NCBI RefSeq assembly: GCF_009755225.1
Contig: NZ_WQKZ01000001.1
Coordinates: 1,302,001 to 1,366,000, forward strand
Length of the DNA stretch: 64,000 nt
Source: Hymenobacter ginkgonis
Lineage (GTDB): Bacteria > Bacteroidota > Bacteroidia > Cytophagales > Hymenobacteraceae
Direction: 5' to 3'
Part shown: positions 40,862 to 49,277 of the stretch, piece by piece
Layout of the letters: every line of letters begins with the position of its first letter
Position numbering within the stretch: position 1 is the first letter of the stretch
Notes under the pieces: generated by a model
Told to the model about the DNA's origin: nothing
The model's input: only the letters and a program-made list of their open reading frames with translations
Databases searched by the model: none
Position numbers and translations under genes: made by a program

Positions 40862-42193
40862 ATGACGCTCCTCATCATTCTGCTGGCGGTGCTGGCGCTC
40901 ATTGTGCTCATCAGTTGGGGAAAGGTGAATACGTTTGTGGCGTTTTTGCTGGTGACGATTCCGGTGGGGTTTGCGCTGGGCCTACCCCCCACGCAGGTGC
41001 TGAGCGCGGTGCAAAAGGGCCTGGGTGACACGCTGGGTTCGGTGGCGCTGGTGGTGGTGCTGGGCGCGATGCTGGGCAAGCTGGTGGCCGACAGCGGCGC
41101 CGCCCAGCAAATTGCCAGCACGATGATTGGCGCCTTCGGCACCAAAAACATCCAGTGGACGCTGATGGCTACGGGCTTCGTGGTGGGCATTCCGCTGTTC
41201 TACAACGTCGGTTTTTTGCTGATGCTGCCGCTGATATTTTCGGTGGTGCGGCAGTACGGACTGCCGGCTGTGTACGTGGGCCTGCCGATGCTGGCGTCGC
41301 TGTCGGTGCTGCACGGGTTCCTACCCCCCCACCCGGCGCCGACGGCGCTGGTGGTGCAGTTTCACGCCGATATGGGGCTGACTTTTCTGTATGGGCTGCT
41401 GGTAGCGGTACCGGCCATCGTCATCGCCGGGCCACTGTATACGCGCACGCTGAAGGGCATTGTGTCGCGGCCGCTGGCCAGCTTTGTGGCCGAGTTGCGG
41501 CCGGCCGGCGAGCTGCCGGGGCGGGCCAACAGCTTCTTATCGTCGCTGCTGCCGGTGCTGGTGCTGGCCGTGGTGCTCGGGCTGCAGGCAGTGCTGCCGG
41601 CGCGGGGGCCGCTGGCCCCTACCCTCGCTTTTTTGGCCGAGCCGGGCGTGGTGATGCTGCTGTCGGTGGTGGTGGCCACGTTCAGCCTGGGCACGGCGCA
41701 GGGCAAAAGCCGCGGCGATGTGATGGAAACCTACGCCGCGGCCGTGCGCGACGTGGCCCCCATTCTGCTCATCATCGGCGGGGCGGGCGCGCTTAAAGAA
41801 GTGCTGCTGGCCAGCGGCGCCAGCGGGCAAATTGCGGCCGGGCTCAGCGGCACCGGCCTGCCGCCGCTGGTGCTGGGCTGGGCAATTGCGGGTATTATTC
41901 GGGTGTGCCTGGGCTCGGCCACGGTGGCGGGGCTCACGGCGGCCGGCATCATGCTGCCCACGCTGGCCCACTCGCCCGCCGACCCCAACCTGATGGTGCT
42001 GGCCATTGGGGCGGGTAGCCTGCTGTTTTCGCACGTCAACGACGGCGGGTTTTGGCTGTTTAAAGAATACTTCAACCTCTCCATCAAAGACACCTTCCGC
42101 TCGTGGTCGATGATGGAAACCATCGTGTCGGTGGTGGGCCTTGCGGGCGTGCTGCTGCTCGACTGGGCGCTGCCGCTGCTGCGCCACGCCTGA
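40862..42193 (+). CDS. GntP-family gluconate:proton symporter
   Basis: 443 residues and about twelve transmembrane helices. Matches to the GntP family include ALGLPPTQVLSAVQKGLGDTLGSVALVVVLGAMLGKL near the start, LPPHPAPTALV in the middle and SHVNDGGFWLFKEYFNLS near the end, a well-kept family motif. Members import gluconate or related sugar acids. No gluconate kinase or regulator is adjacent, so the substrate is inferred from family only. It converges on the RES toxin gene. Confidence 0.92.
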   Translation: MTLLIILLAVLALIVLISWGKVNTFVAFLLVTIPVGFALGLPPTQVLSAVQKGLGDTLGSVALVVVLGAMLGKLVADSGAAQQIASTMIGAFGTKNIQWTLMATGFVVGIPLFYNVGFLLMLPLIFSVVRQYGLPAVYVGLPMLASLSVLHGFLPPHPAPTALVVQFHADMGLTFLYGLLVAVPAIVIAGPLYTRTLKGIVSRPLASFVAELRPAGELPGRANSFLSSLLPVLVLAVVLGLQAVLPARGPLAPTLAFLAEPGVVMLLSVVVATFSLGTAQGKSRGDVMETYAAAVRDVAPILLIIGGAGALKEVLLASGASGQIAAGLSGTGLPPLVLGWAIAGIIRVCLGSATVAGLTAAGIMLPTLAHSPADPNLMVLAIGAGSLLFSHVNDGGFWLFKEYFNLSIKDTFRSWSMMETIVSVVGLAGVLLLDWALPLLRHA

Positions 42194-42202
42194 TGTTTCT
42201 TC

Positions 42203-42658
42203 CTACCCCCCTTCTTTAATGCGGGGGTCAAAGGCAAAATCCTCCCAGCCTGCGATGCGGATTTGCGCAAAATCGGGGTGGCGGGTGTTGAGCACGTAGT
42301 TGTGCTCGTGGGCGATGATGGACGAGGGCACGCGCAGCACCGCCGCCGCTTGGCGGCGGTACCAGTCGGCGCCCAGCGGCTGGCAGCGGGCGTAGTGGCT
42401 GGGCTGCTGCCAGTCGGCCGGCAGCTGGTCAAGGGTCAGTTCTTCGATGGCTAGCGCGTCGGGCACGTCAATGCGAATGACTTTGAACAGGCTAATGAGG
42501 CCTTCGCCGCTGCGGTGCACCACGTTTTCGAGGCAGGCCAGGGCGCGGCTGCCAGCGGCGTAAATCACCAATTGGCCACGCAGATTCCAGCGGCCAGGAT
42601 TGCCGGAGGCTACTAGTTCACCGGCATACTTGGCCAGGCAGATGCGGTAGATTTCCAC
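42203..42658 (-). CDS. RES-domain toxin of a type II toxin-antitoxin pair
   Basis: 151 residues. The RES fold is shown by YRICLAKYA with the conserved Arg, GNPGRWNLRGQLVIYAAGSRALACLE, and a late HPDF segment. Studied RES toxins deplete cellular NAD+, with Arg, Glu and Ser residues in the pocket; an Arg, the Glu of LENVV and a Ser in this region are compatible. Start is probably GTG at 42658. It lies 24 bp after the antitoxin stop, so the pair is translated in tandem with the antitoxin first. Confidence 0.88.
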   Translation of the reverse strand: MEIYRICLAKYAGELVASGNPGRWNLRGQLVIYAAGSRALACLENVVHRSGEGLISLFKVIRIDVPDALAIEELTLDQLPADWQQPSHYARCQPLGADWYRRQAAAVLRVPSSIIAHEHNYVLNTRHPDFAQIRIAGWEDFAFDPRIKEGG

Positions 42659-42682
42659 GTTGTTGCTACGGAAGCACGGGTG

Positions 42683-43126
42683 CTAGGCAAAATCACCGTA
42701 GGCGATGCGGCTCACCTCTTCGGCCACCAGGTCGATGCCCCCGCTGGTTTGCAGCAGCGCCAGCGGAGCTTGGTCGCTGAGGCCGTAAGCGGGCTTGCTG
42801 AGCCAGCGGCGGAAAGCCGTGGCATCGCCAAATACCTCCCTACCCTGCTGGGCCAGGGCCAGCAGCTTGAGCACCTGCTCGCTGGCCGTGGGGGCCAGGC
42901 GCTTGTTGGCGTCGCGGTAGGTGCGCAGGGTTTTGGTGGTGGTGTGCAGCAGGTCGGCCAATTCATCTACGCTCAGCAGCAGCAGGTTGGCTACGGCAAA
43001 AGCCGTTTTGGCCGGCACACCCGTGCGCGCCTGCATCACCAGGGCAAACGCATCGGTTACCACGGCCTCCAGGTTGGCAAGGGCGGCGGGATAGGCACTG
43101 ACGGAATGGATAGATGCGGTGAGCAT
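42683..43126 (-). CDS. Xre/MbcA/ParS-type antitoxin (DUF2384)
   Basis: 147 residues. An N-terminal helical region with an Xre-like helix-turn-helix (LSVDELADLLHTTTKTLRTYRD) is followed by the toxin-binding DUF2384 domain (LLALAQQGREVFGDATAFRRWLSKPAYGLSDQAPLALLQTSGGIDLVAEEVSRIAYG). This is the standard partner of RES toxins and probably represses its own promoter upstream of 43126. It precedes the toxin gene on the same strand. Confidence 0.9.
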   Translation of the reverse strand: MLTASIHSVSAYPAALANLEAVVTDAFALVMQARTGVPAKTAFAVANLLLLSVDELADLLHTTTKTLRTYRDANKRLAPTASEQVLKLLALAQQGREVFGDATAFRRWLSKPAYGLSDQAPLALLQTSGGIDLVAEEVSRIAYGDFA

Positions 43127-43252
43127 GGACAGTAATAACGTGACTTTATCCCCAAAGGTGGGAAATATTTCCCTAAGAAACAGAAACTTTTCCTTTTTGT
43201 TCCGGCCCGGCAGACCAGCAGTCGCCGCTCAACCGTCAGTTCGGCCCAAAAC

Positions 43253-43293
43253 AAGGGGGTAGGAAGGGAGCTTAGCTCCCTTCCTACCCCCTT
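43253..43293. terminator. Terminator after the beta-galactosidase gene
   Basis: Twenty-base arms (43253-43272 and 43274-43293) pair perfectly around one central base. On the minus strand a TTGTTTT tract follows, so it fits termination of the beta-galactosidase transcript. The arms contain the CCTACCCC word. Confidence 0.8.
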
Positions 43294-43355
43294 CAGAAAG
43301 CACTTATCTGTTGCTTAAAGCGCTTTTTCGAGTTTTTAATAAAATCTAGACATGC

Positions 43356-45830
43356 TTAGCGAGCCGCAGTTTCTTTCGGCGCAGCGGTCGTTTTCAGCGT
43401 CAGTTGGCCACTCTTCAGCCCTTTGCCGCTGGCTGTTAGCTGCACCGTACCTGCCTGGCCCGACGCCTGCACAAGGGCCACGAGCTGCCCATGAAAGGCT
43501 CGCATCTGCGGCTTTTGAAACGACTCCAGGTTGGTGGCATCGCCGTTGGCCACGGCGTGGAAGGTGCCCTGGCCTTTCACGCTGAACTGCACTTCTTGGG
43601 CGGCATCGGGGCAGAGGTTGCCCTGGGCGTCTTCGACGCGCACCGTCACGTAGGCCAGGTCCTGGCCGTCGGCGGTGAAGGCGGCTGGGTCGGCTACCAA
43701 GCGCAGGTGGTCGGGCTTGCCGGCGGTGTGCACTTCTTCGGTGGCTACTTGCTTGCCGGCGGCGTCGTAGGCCACTACTTTGAGGGTGCCGGGCTCATAC
43801 TTCGCCTCGGGCCACATCAGGCGGTAGCGGGTGAGGTTGGTGGCGTTGCTCTTGGTTTGACGGCCCTGGCTTTTGCCGTTGATAAACAGCTCAGCCGACG
43901 GATAATTCGTGTAGCAGTACACGGGCGTGGTTTGGCCTTCGCGGCCGGGCCACGTCCAATGGGGCAGCAGGTGCAGGGTAGCTTGGGTGGTATTCCAGCG
44001 CGCGCGGTACAAGTAGTAGCGGTCCTTGGGCATGCCGGCCAGGTCGATAATGCCGAAGTACGAGCTGTGCGAGGGCCACTTGGCATCGTAGGGGGTAGGC
44101 TCGCCGAGGTAGTCGAAACCGGTCCACACAAACTCGCCGGCTACGTAGGGCAGGTCGTCCTGCATAACAAACTCATCGTCCGGAATCTGCGACCAGCTGC
44201 ACGCCTCCAAGTCGTACGACGACGTTTGGTTGTCGTCGTATTTCTTCTCTTTAACCTGCTCGGCCGGAAACTTATACACGCCCCGCGAGCTAACGGTGGA
44301 GGCCGTTTCGGAGCCCAGCAAGAAGCCCTGCGGCAGCTTGCCGTTGGCCTCGGCGTAGCGGTGGGGCTTGTAATTGAAACCCGGAATATCGAGCACCGAG
44401 GCAAAGTTGTTTTTGATGTCGGAGTCGAACTGGTCCATGCCCATCGTCACGGGGCGGGTAGGGTCTTCGCGGTGCACCAGGTCTTGCAGGCGCTTGAGAA
44501 TCTTGTTGCCGCCGGGCGCGCCCTGGTCGGGCACTTCGTTGCCAATGCTCCACATTATCACCGACGGGTGGTTGCGATCGCGGCGCACGAGGTTGGTCAA
44601 ATCCTTCTCGGCCCACTGGTCGAAATACTGGCTGTAGCCGTTCTTGACTTTGGGCGTTTTCCACTCGTCAAACGACTCGCACATGAGCATAAAACCCATC
44701 TCATCGGCGAGGCTCACCAGCTCGGGTGCCGGCATGTTGTGCGAGGTGCGGATGGCGTCGCAGCCCAAATCCTTCAGCAGGGTAAGCTGGCGGCGCAGCG
44801 CGGCCACGTTCACGGCGGCGCCCAGCGGGCCCAAGTCGTGGTGGTTGCACACGCCCTTAAACTTGCGCGGCTGCCCATTGAGCGAGAAGCCCTTGCCCGC
44901 TTCAAACTTAAAGGACCGAATGCCAAACCGCGTGCTATACGTGTCCTTCAGCACGTCGCCGGCGTAGAGCTTCGAGGAAGCCGTGTAGAGCACCGGCGTT
45001 TCGGGCGACCACAGCTTGGGCTGCGGCACCACCAGGTTTTGGTCGAATTCGAGGCCGTCGGTGGCAGCCAGCGTGGTGTTGGTCGTGGCTACTACTTGCC
45101 CGGCCGCGTCGCGGATTTCAGTCACCAAGCGCAGCGGCTGGAAGGCACCGCTAGGCGTTTCGACCTTGGTTTTGAGGCTGACCTTGGCCAGCTCGGCCGT
45201 GATGGTGGGAGTAGTGAGGTAGGTGCCCCACACGGGGATGTGCACGTCGTCGGTCACCAGCAAGTGTACGTTGCGGTAGAGGCCGGCGCCGGGGTACCAG
45301 CGCGAGGCTTCGGGCTGGTTTTGCAGGCGCACGGCCAGCACGTTGTCGCCGGCCGGCTTTAGAAAGGACGTAATGTCGAAGTAAAACGAGTTGTAGCCGT
45401 AGGGCCAGAAGCCCACTTCTTTGCCATTAATAAAGACGTGCGCATCGCTCATGGCCCCATCAAAGAGCAGCGCCACCCGCTGCCCTACCCCCTGCTGCGG
45501 CACCGAGAGCCGCCGCCGGTACCAGCCCGTGCCAATGAAGGGCAGCCCGCCCGTGCGCCCGGCCTTGAGGGAGGCCGCCTTTTCACCATTCTGCTCAATC
45601 TTAACTGATTGCAAGTCGTTGTTGCCATCAAACGGCCCGCTGATGGCCCAGTCGTGCGGCACGCGCACTGCCTGCCATTTGGCATCGTTGAAGGTGGGCG
45701 CAGCGGCATTAGGCACGTCGCCTTTGGTAAATTTCCAACCCGTATCGAGCAAGTATTCGTGGCGGCCCTGCGCGGAGGCTTGCAGGCCAGCCGCTAGTAG
45801 CAAGAGGGTTAAGTATTTGGGAGAAGGCAT
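43356..45830 (-). CDS. GH2-family beta-galactosidase, secreted
   Basis: 824 residues. A signal peptide (MPSPKYLTLLLLAAGLQASAQ) is followed by a jelly-roll sugar-binding domain (about 25-190), an Ig-like domain, the catalytic TIM barrel (about 300-600) and C-terminal Ig-like domains of the DUF4982 type. The acid/base Glu is in MWSIGNEVPD near residue 430 and the likely nucleophile Glu in LLGSETAS near residue 505. The protein fits periplasmic beta-galactosidases of the Bacteroidota, which cut beta-galactosides from plant or host glycans. It stands alone with its own terminator; no SusC/D pair is adjacent. Confidence 0.93.
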   Translation of the reverse strand: MPSPKYLTLLLLAAGLQASAQGRHEYLLDTGWKFTKGDVPNAAAPTFNDAKWQAVRVPHDWAISGPFDGNNDLQSVKIEQNGEKAASLKAGRTGGLPFIGTGWYRRRLSVPQQGVGQRVALLFDGAMSDAHVFINGKEVGFWPYGYNSFYFDITSFLKPAGDNVLAVRLQNQPEASRWYPGAGLYRNVHLLVTDDVHIPVWGTYLTTPTITAELAKVSLKTKVETPSGAFQPLRLVTEIRDAAGQVVATTNTTLAATDGLEFDQNLVVPQPKLWSPETPVLYTASSKLYAGDVLKDTYSTRFGIRSFKFEAGKGFSLNGQPRKFKGVCNHHDLGPLGAAVNVAALRRQLTLLKDLGCDAIRTSHNMPAPELVSLADEMGFMLMCESFDEWKTPKVKNGYSQYFDQWAEKDLTNLVRRDRNHPSVIMWSIGNEVPDQGAPGGNKILKRLQDLVHREDPTRPVTMGMDQFDSDIKNNFASVLDIPGFNYKPHRYAEANGKLPQGFLLGSETASTVSSRGVYKFPAEQVKEKKYDDNQTSSYDLEACSWSQIPDDEFVMQDDLPYVAGEFVWTGFDYLGEPTPYDAKWPSHSSYFGIIDLAGMPKDRYYLYRARWNTTQATLHLLPHWTWPGREGQTTPVYCYTNYPSAELFINGKSQGRQTKSNATNLTRYRLMWPEAKYEPGTLKVVAYDAAGKQVATEEVHTAGKPDHLRLVADPAAFTADGQDLAYVTVRVEDAQGNLCPDAAQEVQFSVKGQGTFHAVANGDATNLESFQKPQMRAFHGQLVALVQASGQAGTVQLTASGKGLKSGQLTLKTTAAPKETAAR

Positions 45831-46019
45831 AGCAAGAAAAGAGGGGGAAATTGCCGCGAAGGCAGCGGCAGCGGGCCGTTTTCGGTCGGCAAGTTAGGGC
45901 CGATTGGGGGCCCCGCACCGGCATACGGCCCCAATGGCGGCCTATCGCCGAAGTAAGCTGAACTAAACTCAAGCCGAGTATCTGCGTTGGGTCAAGCTCC
46001 TTTTCCACTTTCCTTAGCT

Positions 46020-47030
46020 ATGCCAAACCAACCTCTCCCGCGGCGCATTATAGCGCTCGAAGAACACGTTTCTTACCCCGATATGGCCAACCGGATTCCG
46101 GCGGCCGTGCGGCAGCGGGCCGGCTGGCCCTCGAAGCAAGACCCTCACTCGCCGGTGGCCGAGTACGAAGGCCAACTGGCCGAAGTAGGCCCCGAACGCC
46201 TGCGTCTTATGGACGAGGCCGGCATCACCATGCAGGTGTTGTCGATATCGGGGCCGGGCGCCGAGCTCCTACCCCCCGACGAAGGCCCGACCTTCGCCCG
46301 CGAGTACAACGACCGGCTGGCCGCGGCCATCGCAAAGTACCCCGACCGCTTCCGGGGGTTTGCTCACCTGCCCATGACCAACCCCGAGGCAGCCGCCGAC
46401 GAGCTAGCGCGCACCGTGCGCGACTACCAATTTCTGGGCGCCATGATTAATGGCACCACCAATAGCCTGTTTCTCGACGACCCGCAGTTTGCGTCGCTGC
46501 TGGCCCGCGCCGAGGAGCTAAACGTGCCGCTATACCTGCACCCCGGCGTGCCGCCTGCCCCCGTGCGGGCCGTGTACTACGACAACCTGCCCCACGGCCT
46601 AGGCGAGCGCCTGAGCATGGCTGGTTTCGGCTGGCACGCCGAAACGGCTATCCATGTGCTGCGCCTCGTACTGAGCGGCACCCTCGAAAAGTACCCGCGC
46701 CTCCGGCTCATCATCGGCCACATGGGCGAAATGTTGCCCGTGATGATGGCCCGCGCCGACATGACCATCGCCGCCGACCAGACCCAGCTGCCCCGCAGCA
46801 TCAGCCAGACCCTGCGCGACCAAGTGTACATCACCACCAGCGGCATCTTTACGCGCCCGCCGCTAGAGGCCGCGCTGGCCACCTTTGGGCTAGATAACGT
46901 ACTATTTTCCGTCGATTATCCCTACGCGCCCAACAAGCCCGGCCATGAGTTCCTGGCCAACTTGCAGCTGCCCCCCGCCGACATCGCCAAGCTGGCCTAC
47001 CACAATGCCGACCAGCTGCTGGGGCTATAA
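46020..47030 (+). CDS. Amidohydrolase_2-family protein resembling aromatic-acid decarboxylases
   Basis: 336 residues in a metal-dependent TIM-barrel pattern. The N-terminal IALEEHVSYP has the ExH metal motif seen in gamma-resorcylate and 2,3-dihydroxybenzoate decarboxylases. Further metal and active-site matches are LYLHPG, LIIGHMGEMLP and the late Asp in FSVDYPYA. The substrate could be a hydroxybenzoate, but orsellinate-, salicylate- and ACMS-type relatives share these motifs. I chose the ATG at 46020. It ends before a 60-bp palindrome shared with bshB1. Confidence 0.83.
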   Translation: MPNQPLPRRIIALEEHVSYPDMANRIPAAVRQRAGWPSKQDPHSPVAEYEGQLAEVGPERLRLMDEAGITMQVLSISGPGAELLPPDEGPTFAREYNDRLAAAIAKYPDRFRGFAHLPMTNPEAAADELARTVRDYQFLGAMINGTTNSLFLDDPQFASLLARAEELNVPLYLHPGVPPAPVRAVYYDNLPHGLGERLSMAGFGWHAETAIHVLRLVLSGTLEKYPRLRLIIGHMGEMLPVMMARADMTIAADQTQLPRSISQTLRDQVYITTSGIFTRPPLEAALATFGLDNVLFSVDYPYAPNKPGHEFLANLQLPPADIAKLAYHNADQLLGL

Positions 47031-47055
47031 AACGCGCAAGCCCCTACCCCTGCTA

Positions 47056-47115
47056 AATCGAACGAGCTCCCTCGGGCTGAACTAGCTAGTTCAGCCCGAG
47101 GGAGCTCGTTCGATT
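47056..47115. terminator. 60-bp perfect palindrome between the amidohydrolase and bshB1 genes
   Basis: Arms 47056-47085 and 47086-47115 are exact complements over 30 bases with no spacer. It sits between convergent stops, 26 bp from the amidohydrolase stop and 29 bp from the bshB1 stop. It should form a strong hairpin in either transcript. Confidence 0.7.
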
Positions 47116-47143
47116 GGTTGTGGCCAATTGCTGAAGCTAAAAT

Positions 47144-47869
47144 CTAAATCAAATCGCCAATCTCGCGCACACCTATCGGCCGCTCCACCGTGAAGCCTTC
47201 GCCAAACTCGGCCCCGATGAGGTGGCCAAACTCGCGGGCGCGGGCCTCCATAAAGTGCGCAAAAGTTTGGCCTGAGAGGTAGGTAGCCGGCGCCGTGGGG
47301 TCGGCATTGGCGTTGAAGAACTGCGTGCCGTAGGCGTTGATAGAAGCCCATTTACCAGCCCAGTGCGGCGTGATGTCCACCACAAAGTCGGCCGGAATCT
47401 GCCGGTCTTGGATGTAGTGGTACACGTGCTTGGGCCGCCAGGCGGCTTGCGGCTGCCCATCCTTGCCCAGCGTTTCTATCATGCGCAAACCACTCAAGAA
47501 GCAAGCTTCGGTGGCCAGCTGCGCGCCACGCCCGTGGTCGGGGTGCCGGTCGCTGATGGCATTGCACAACACCACTTCGGGCTGATAGCGCCGAATGGCA
47601 GCAATGAGCGGCAATTGGTGTTCACGGTCATTCTTAAAAAAACCGTCGGGTAGGCCCAGATTCTCGCGGACGCTAAGCTGCAAAATCTGGCCGGCCGCCA
47701 CCGCTTCGGCCGCTCGAATCTCCGGCGTGCCACGCGTACCCAGTTCGCCGCGCGTAAAATCGACGATGCCCACTTTTTTGCCAATGGCCACAGCCGCCAG
47801 CAGCGTACCGGAGCACGACATTTCCACGTCATCGGGGTGAGCACCCAGGGCCAAAACATCTAACTTCAT
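47144..47869 (-). CDS. bshB1: Bacillithiol biosynthesis deacetylase BshB1
   Basis: 241 residues of the PIG-L/LmbE fold. BshB1 deacetylates GlcNAc-malate to give GlcN-malate, the second step of bacillithiol synthesis. The metal-binding AHPDDVEM lies near residue 10 and HPDHGRG near residue 110. Length and N-terminus fit the BshB1 branch well. No bshA or bshC gene is adjacent. I chose the ATG at 47869; GTG three bases earlier overlaps the outer end of the inverted repeat upstream. Confidence 0.92.
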   Translation of the reverse strand: MKLDVLALGAHPDDVEMSCSGTLLAAVAIGKKVGIVDFTRGELGTRGTPEIRAAEAVAAGQILQLSVRENLGLPDGFFKNDREHQLPLIAAIRRYQPEVVLCNAISDRHPDHGRGAQLATEACFLSGLRMIETLGKDGQPQAAWRPKHVYHYIQDRQIPADFVVDITPHWAGKWASINAYGTQFFNANADPTAPATYLSGQTFAHFMEARAREFGHLIGAEFGEGFTVERPIGVREIGDLI

Positions 47870-48050
47870 CACGGATTAACGGAAATTTTAGCGGATTTCA
47901 CGGATTTAGTGGGCGATTACCCCCTGTTTTTTCGCCTTTATTTCATACCTCAGTAATTGGCCGTTCAATTACCTCTTGTCTCTTCAGTTCAATAGAAAAT
48001 AAGCCGTCCACAAAATTTGTGAAATCCGCTAAAATCCCCGTTAATCCGTG
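47870..48050. repeat. 181-bp spacer bounded by 32-bp inverted repeats
   Basis: The arms at 47870-47901 and 48019-48050 match as inverse complements in 30 of 32 positions. They consist of GGATTAACGG..ATTTTAGCGGATTTCAC words. The arms touch the bshB1 start at one end and the M23 peptidase stop at the other. The inside is AT-richer than the genome and has no gene. It could be a MITE-like element or dispersed spacer repeat. Confidence 0.72.
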
Positions 48051-48052
48051 GT

Positions 48053-49177
48053 TTATTTAACTCGCAGCTTTTTGCCGGGCTGCAGCGTGTTGCGCAACCC
48101 CGGATTCAGCTTCTTAAGTGTGCTTACGCGCACCCCGTAGCGGTCGGCAATTTCGGAGAGGGTATCGCCCGAACGCACTTTATGGGTGGCTACGCGCCGC
48201 GCCGCCGTGGGCTCGTTATTATGGCTAGAACTACTACCCCGGCGGCTGCGCTGCACCGCTCGGTTGTAGTAACTGAAGAGTGCCGAAGTGATAGTGAAGG
48301 TATCCCCACGCAGCTTATAATCAGGAAAGTCATACACGTAGGTCGGATTGATGGGGTTGCCCTCGTAGCGCACTTCAAAGTGCAAATGCGAGCCCGTGCT
48401 ACGCCCCGTACTACCCCCCAAGCCAATCACCTGCCCGGCTTTCACAAACGTGCCCACCGGCACCAGTGGCTTGCTCAAGTGTCCGTAGAGGGTCTCGAGG
48501 CCATTGTAGTGGCGCACAAGCAGGTAATTGCCGTAGCCACCGCCATCCCACTTACTAATGCGGATAACGCCATCGAACACCGCTCGTACCGAGTCACCAG
48601 TATCCAGGTCCAAATCAACGCCAAAGTGCCAGCGGCCCCACCGAAACGTAAAGCCGGAGGTAATAGGCGTTTTGCCCAGTGGCATGCGGGAAAAGTGCTG
48701 CCGCGCGGGGTCCGTGAGCTTCAACGTGAGTGTATCGCGAATGCGGCGGCCATCTACCCGGTAGGGATTGATATTGTGCGTATCCCAGATGGCATAATAG
48801 CCCGCCACTTTCACCCACGACGAGTCAATAAGCACTTCGTCCGACATCTCCACAATTTCTTGGCCGCCCTCATTAAGGGTGGTCGTGTCTTCGCTCACAA
48901 TACTCAGCTTGCGGGCCGGATTGAAGATAGACTTGGCGGCGTCAGACCTATCGTCTGGCAGTTCCTCCGTCTCAATAATTGTGGTGGTGTCGGGCCGCAC
49001 ATAGCGCATTTTGGGGGTGCGAATGCGGAAAAAATCCCGGCTGCGCGGAGTACCAGCCTTGGCTTTAGGACCGGGCACTTTGCGGCGTTGCGCCTGCGCG
49101 GGCGTCCCGGCTCCCAGCCAACAGGCTAGTAGGAGAAGTAGCGCAGGCAGTCGATAAAAAAGCTTGGGGAAAGTCAA
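48053..49177 (-). CDS. M23 metallopeptidase with C-terminal LysM domain
   Basis: About 374 residues. A hydrophobic export signal (FYRLPALLLLLACWLGAG) starts it. The M23 domain lies at about 160-275, with RWGRWHFGVDLDLDTGD (His and Asp metal ligands) and GSHLHFEVR (the HxH motif). The last 45 residues form a LysM domain (VRSGDTLSEIADRYGVRVSTLKKLNPG) that binds peptidoglycan. Probably a wall-cutting endopeptidase or a dedicated regulator of one. The start is uncertain: TTG at 49177 gives the best signal peptide. Confidence 0.88.
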   Translation of the reverse strand: MTFPKLFYRLPALLLLLACWLGAGTPAQAQRRKVPGPKAKAGTPRSRDFFRIRTPKMRYVRPDTTTIIETEELPDDRSDAAKSIFNPARKLSIVSEDTTTLNEGGQEIVEMSDEVLIDSSWVKVAGYYAIWDTHNINPYRVDGRRIRDTLTLKLTDPARQHFSRMPLGKTPITSGFTFRWGRWHFGVDLDLDTGDSVRAVFDGVIRISKWDGGGYGNYLLVRHYNGLETLYGHLSKPLVPVGTFVKAGQVIGLGGSTGRSTGSHLHFEVRYEGNPINPTYVYDFPDYKLRGDTFTITSALFSYYNRAVQRSRRGSSSSHNNEPTAARRVATHKVRSGDTLSEIADRYGVRVSTLKKLNPGLRNTLQPGKKLRVK

Positions 49178-49277
49178 ATGAAGCCTAAAATGGCAGCAGT
49201 GGCCCGGTGCGCGAGCCACTGCTGCGGGGTAGGTTAAAAGAATACGACGAGCCCGTTGGCTAGCTGCGGAGTACAGG

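Noticed and set aside
43491..45362. A 623-codon plus-strand frame opposite the beta-galactosidase gene
   Set aside because: It is the antisense of a clear GH2 enzyme with signal peptide and catalytic motifs; it has no recognisable domain.
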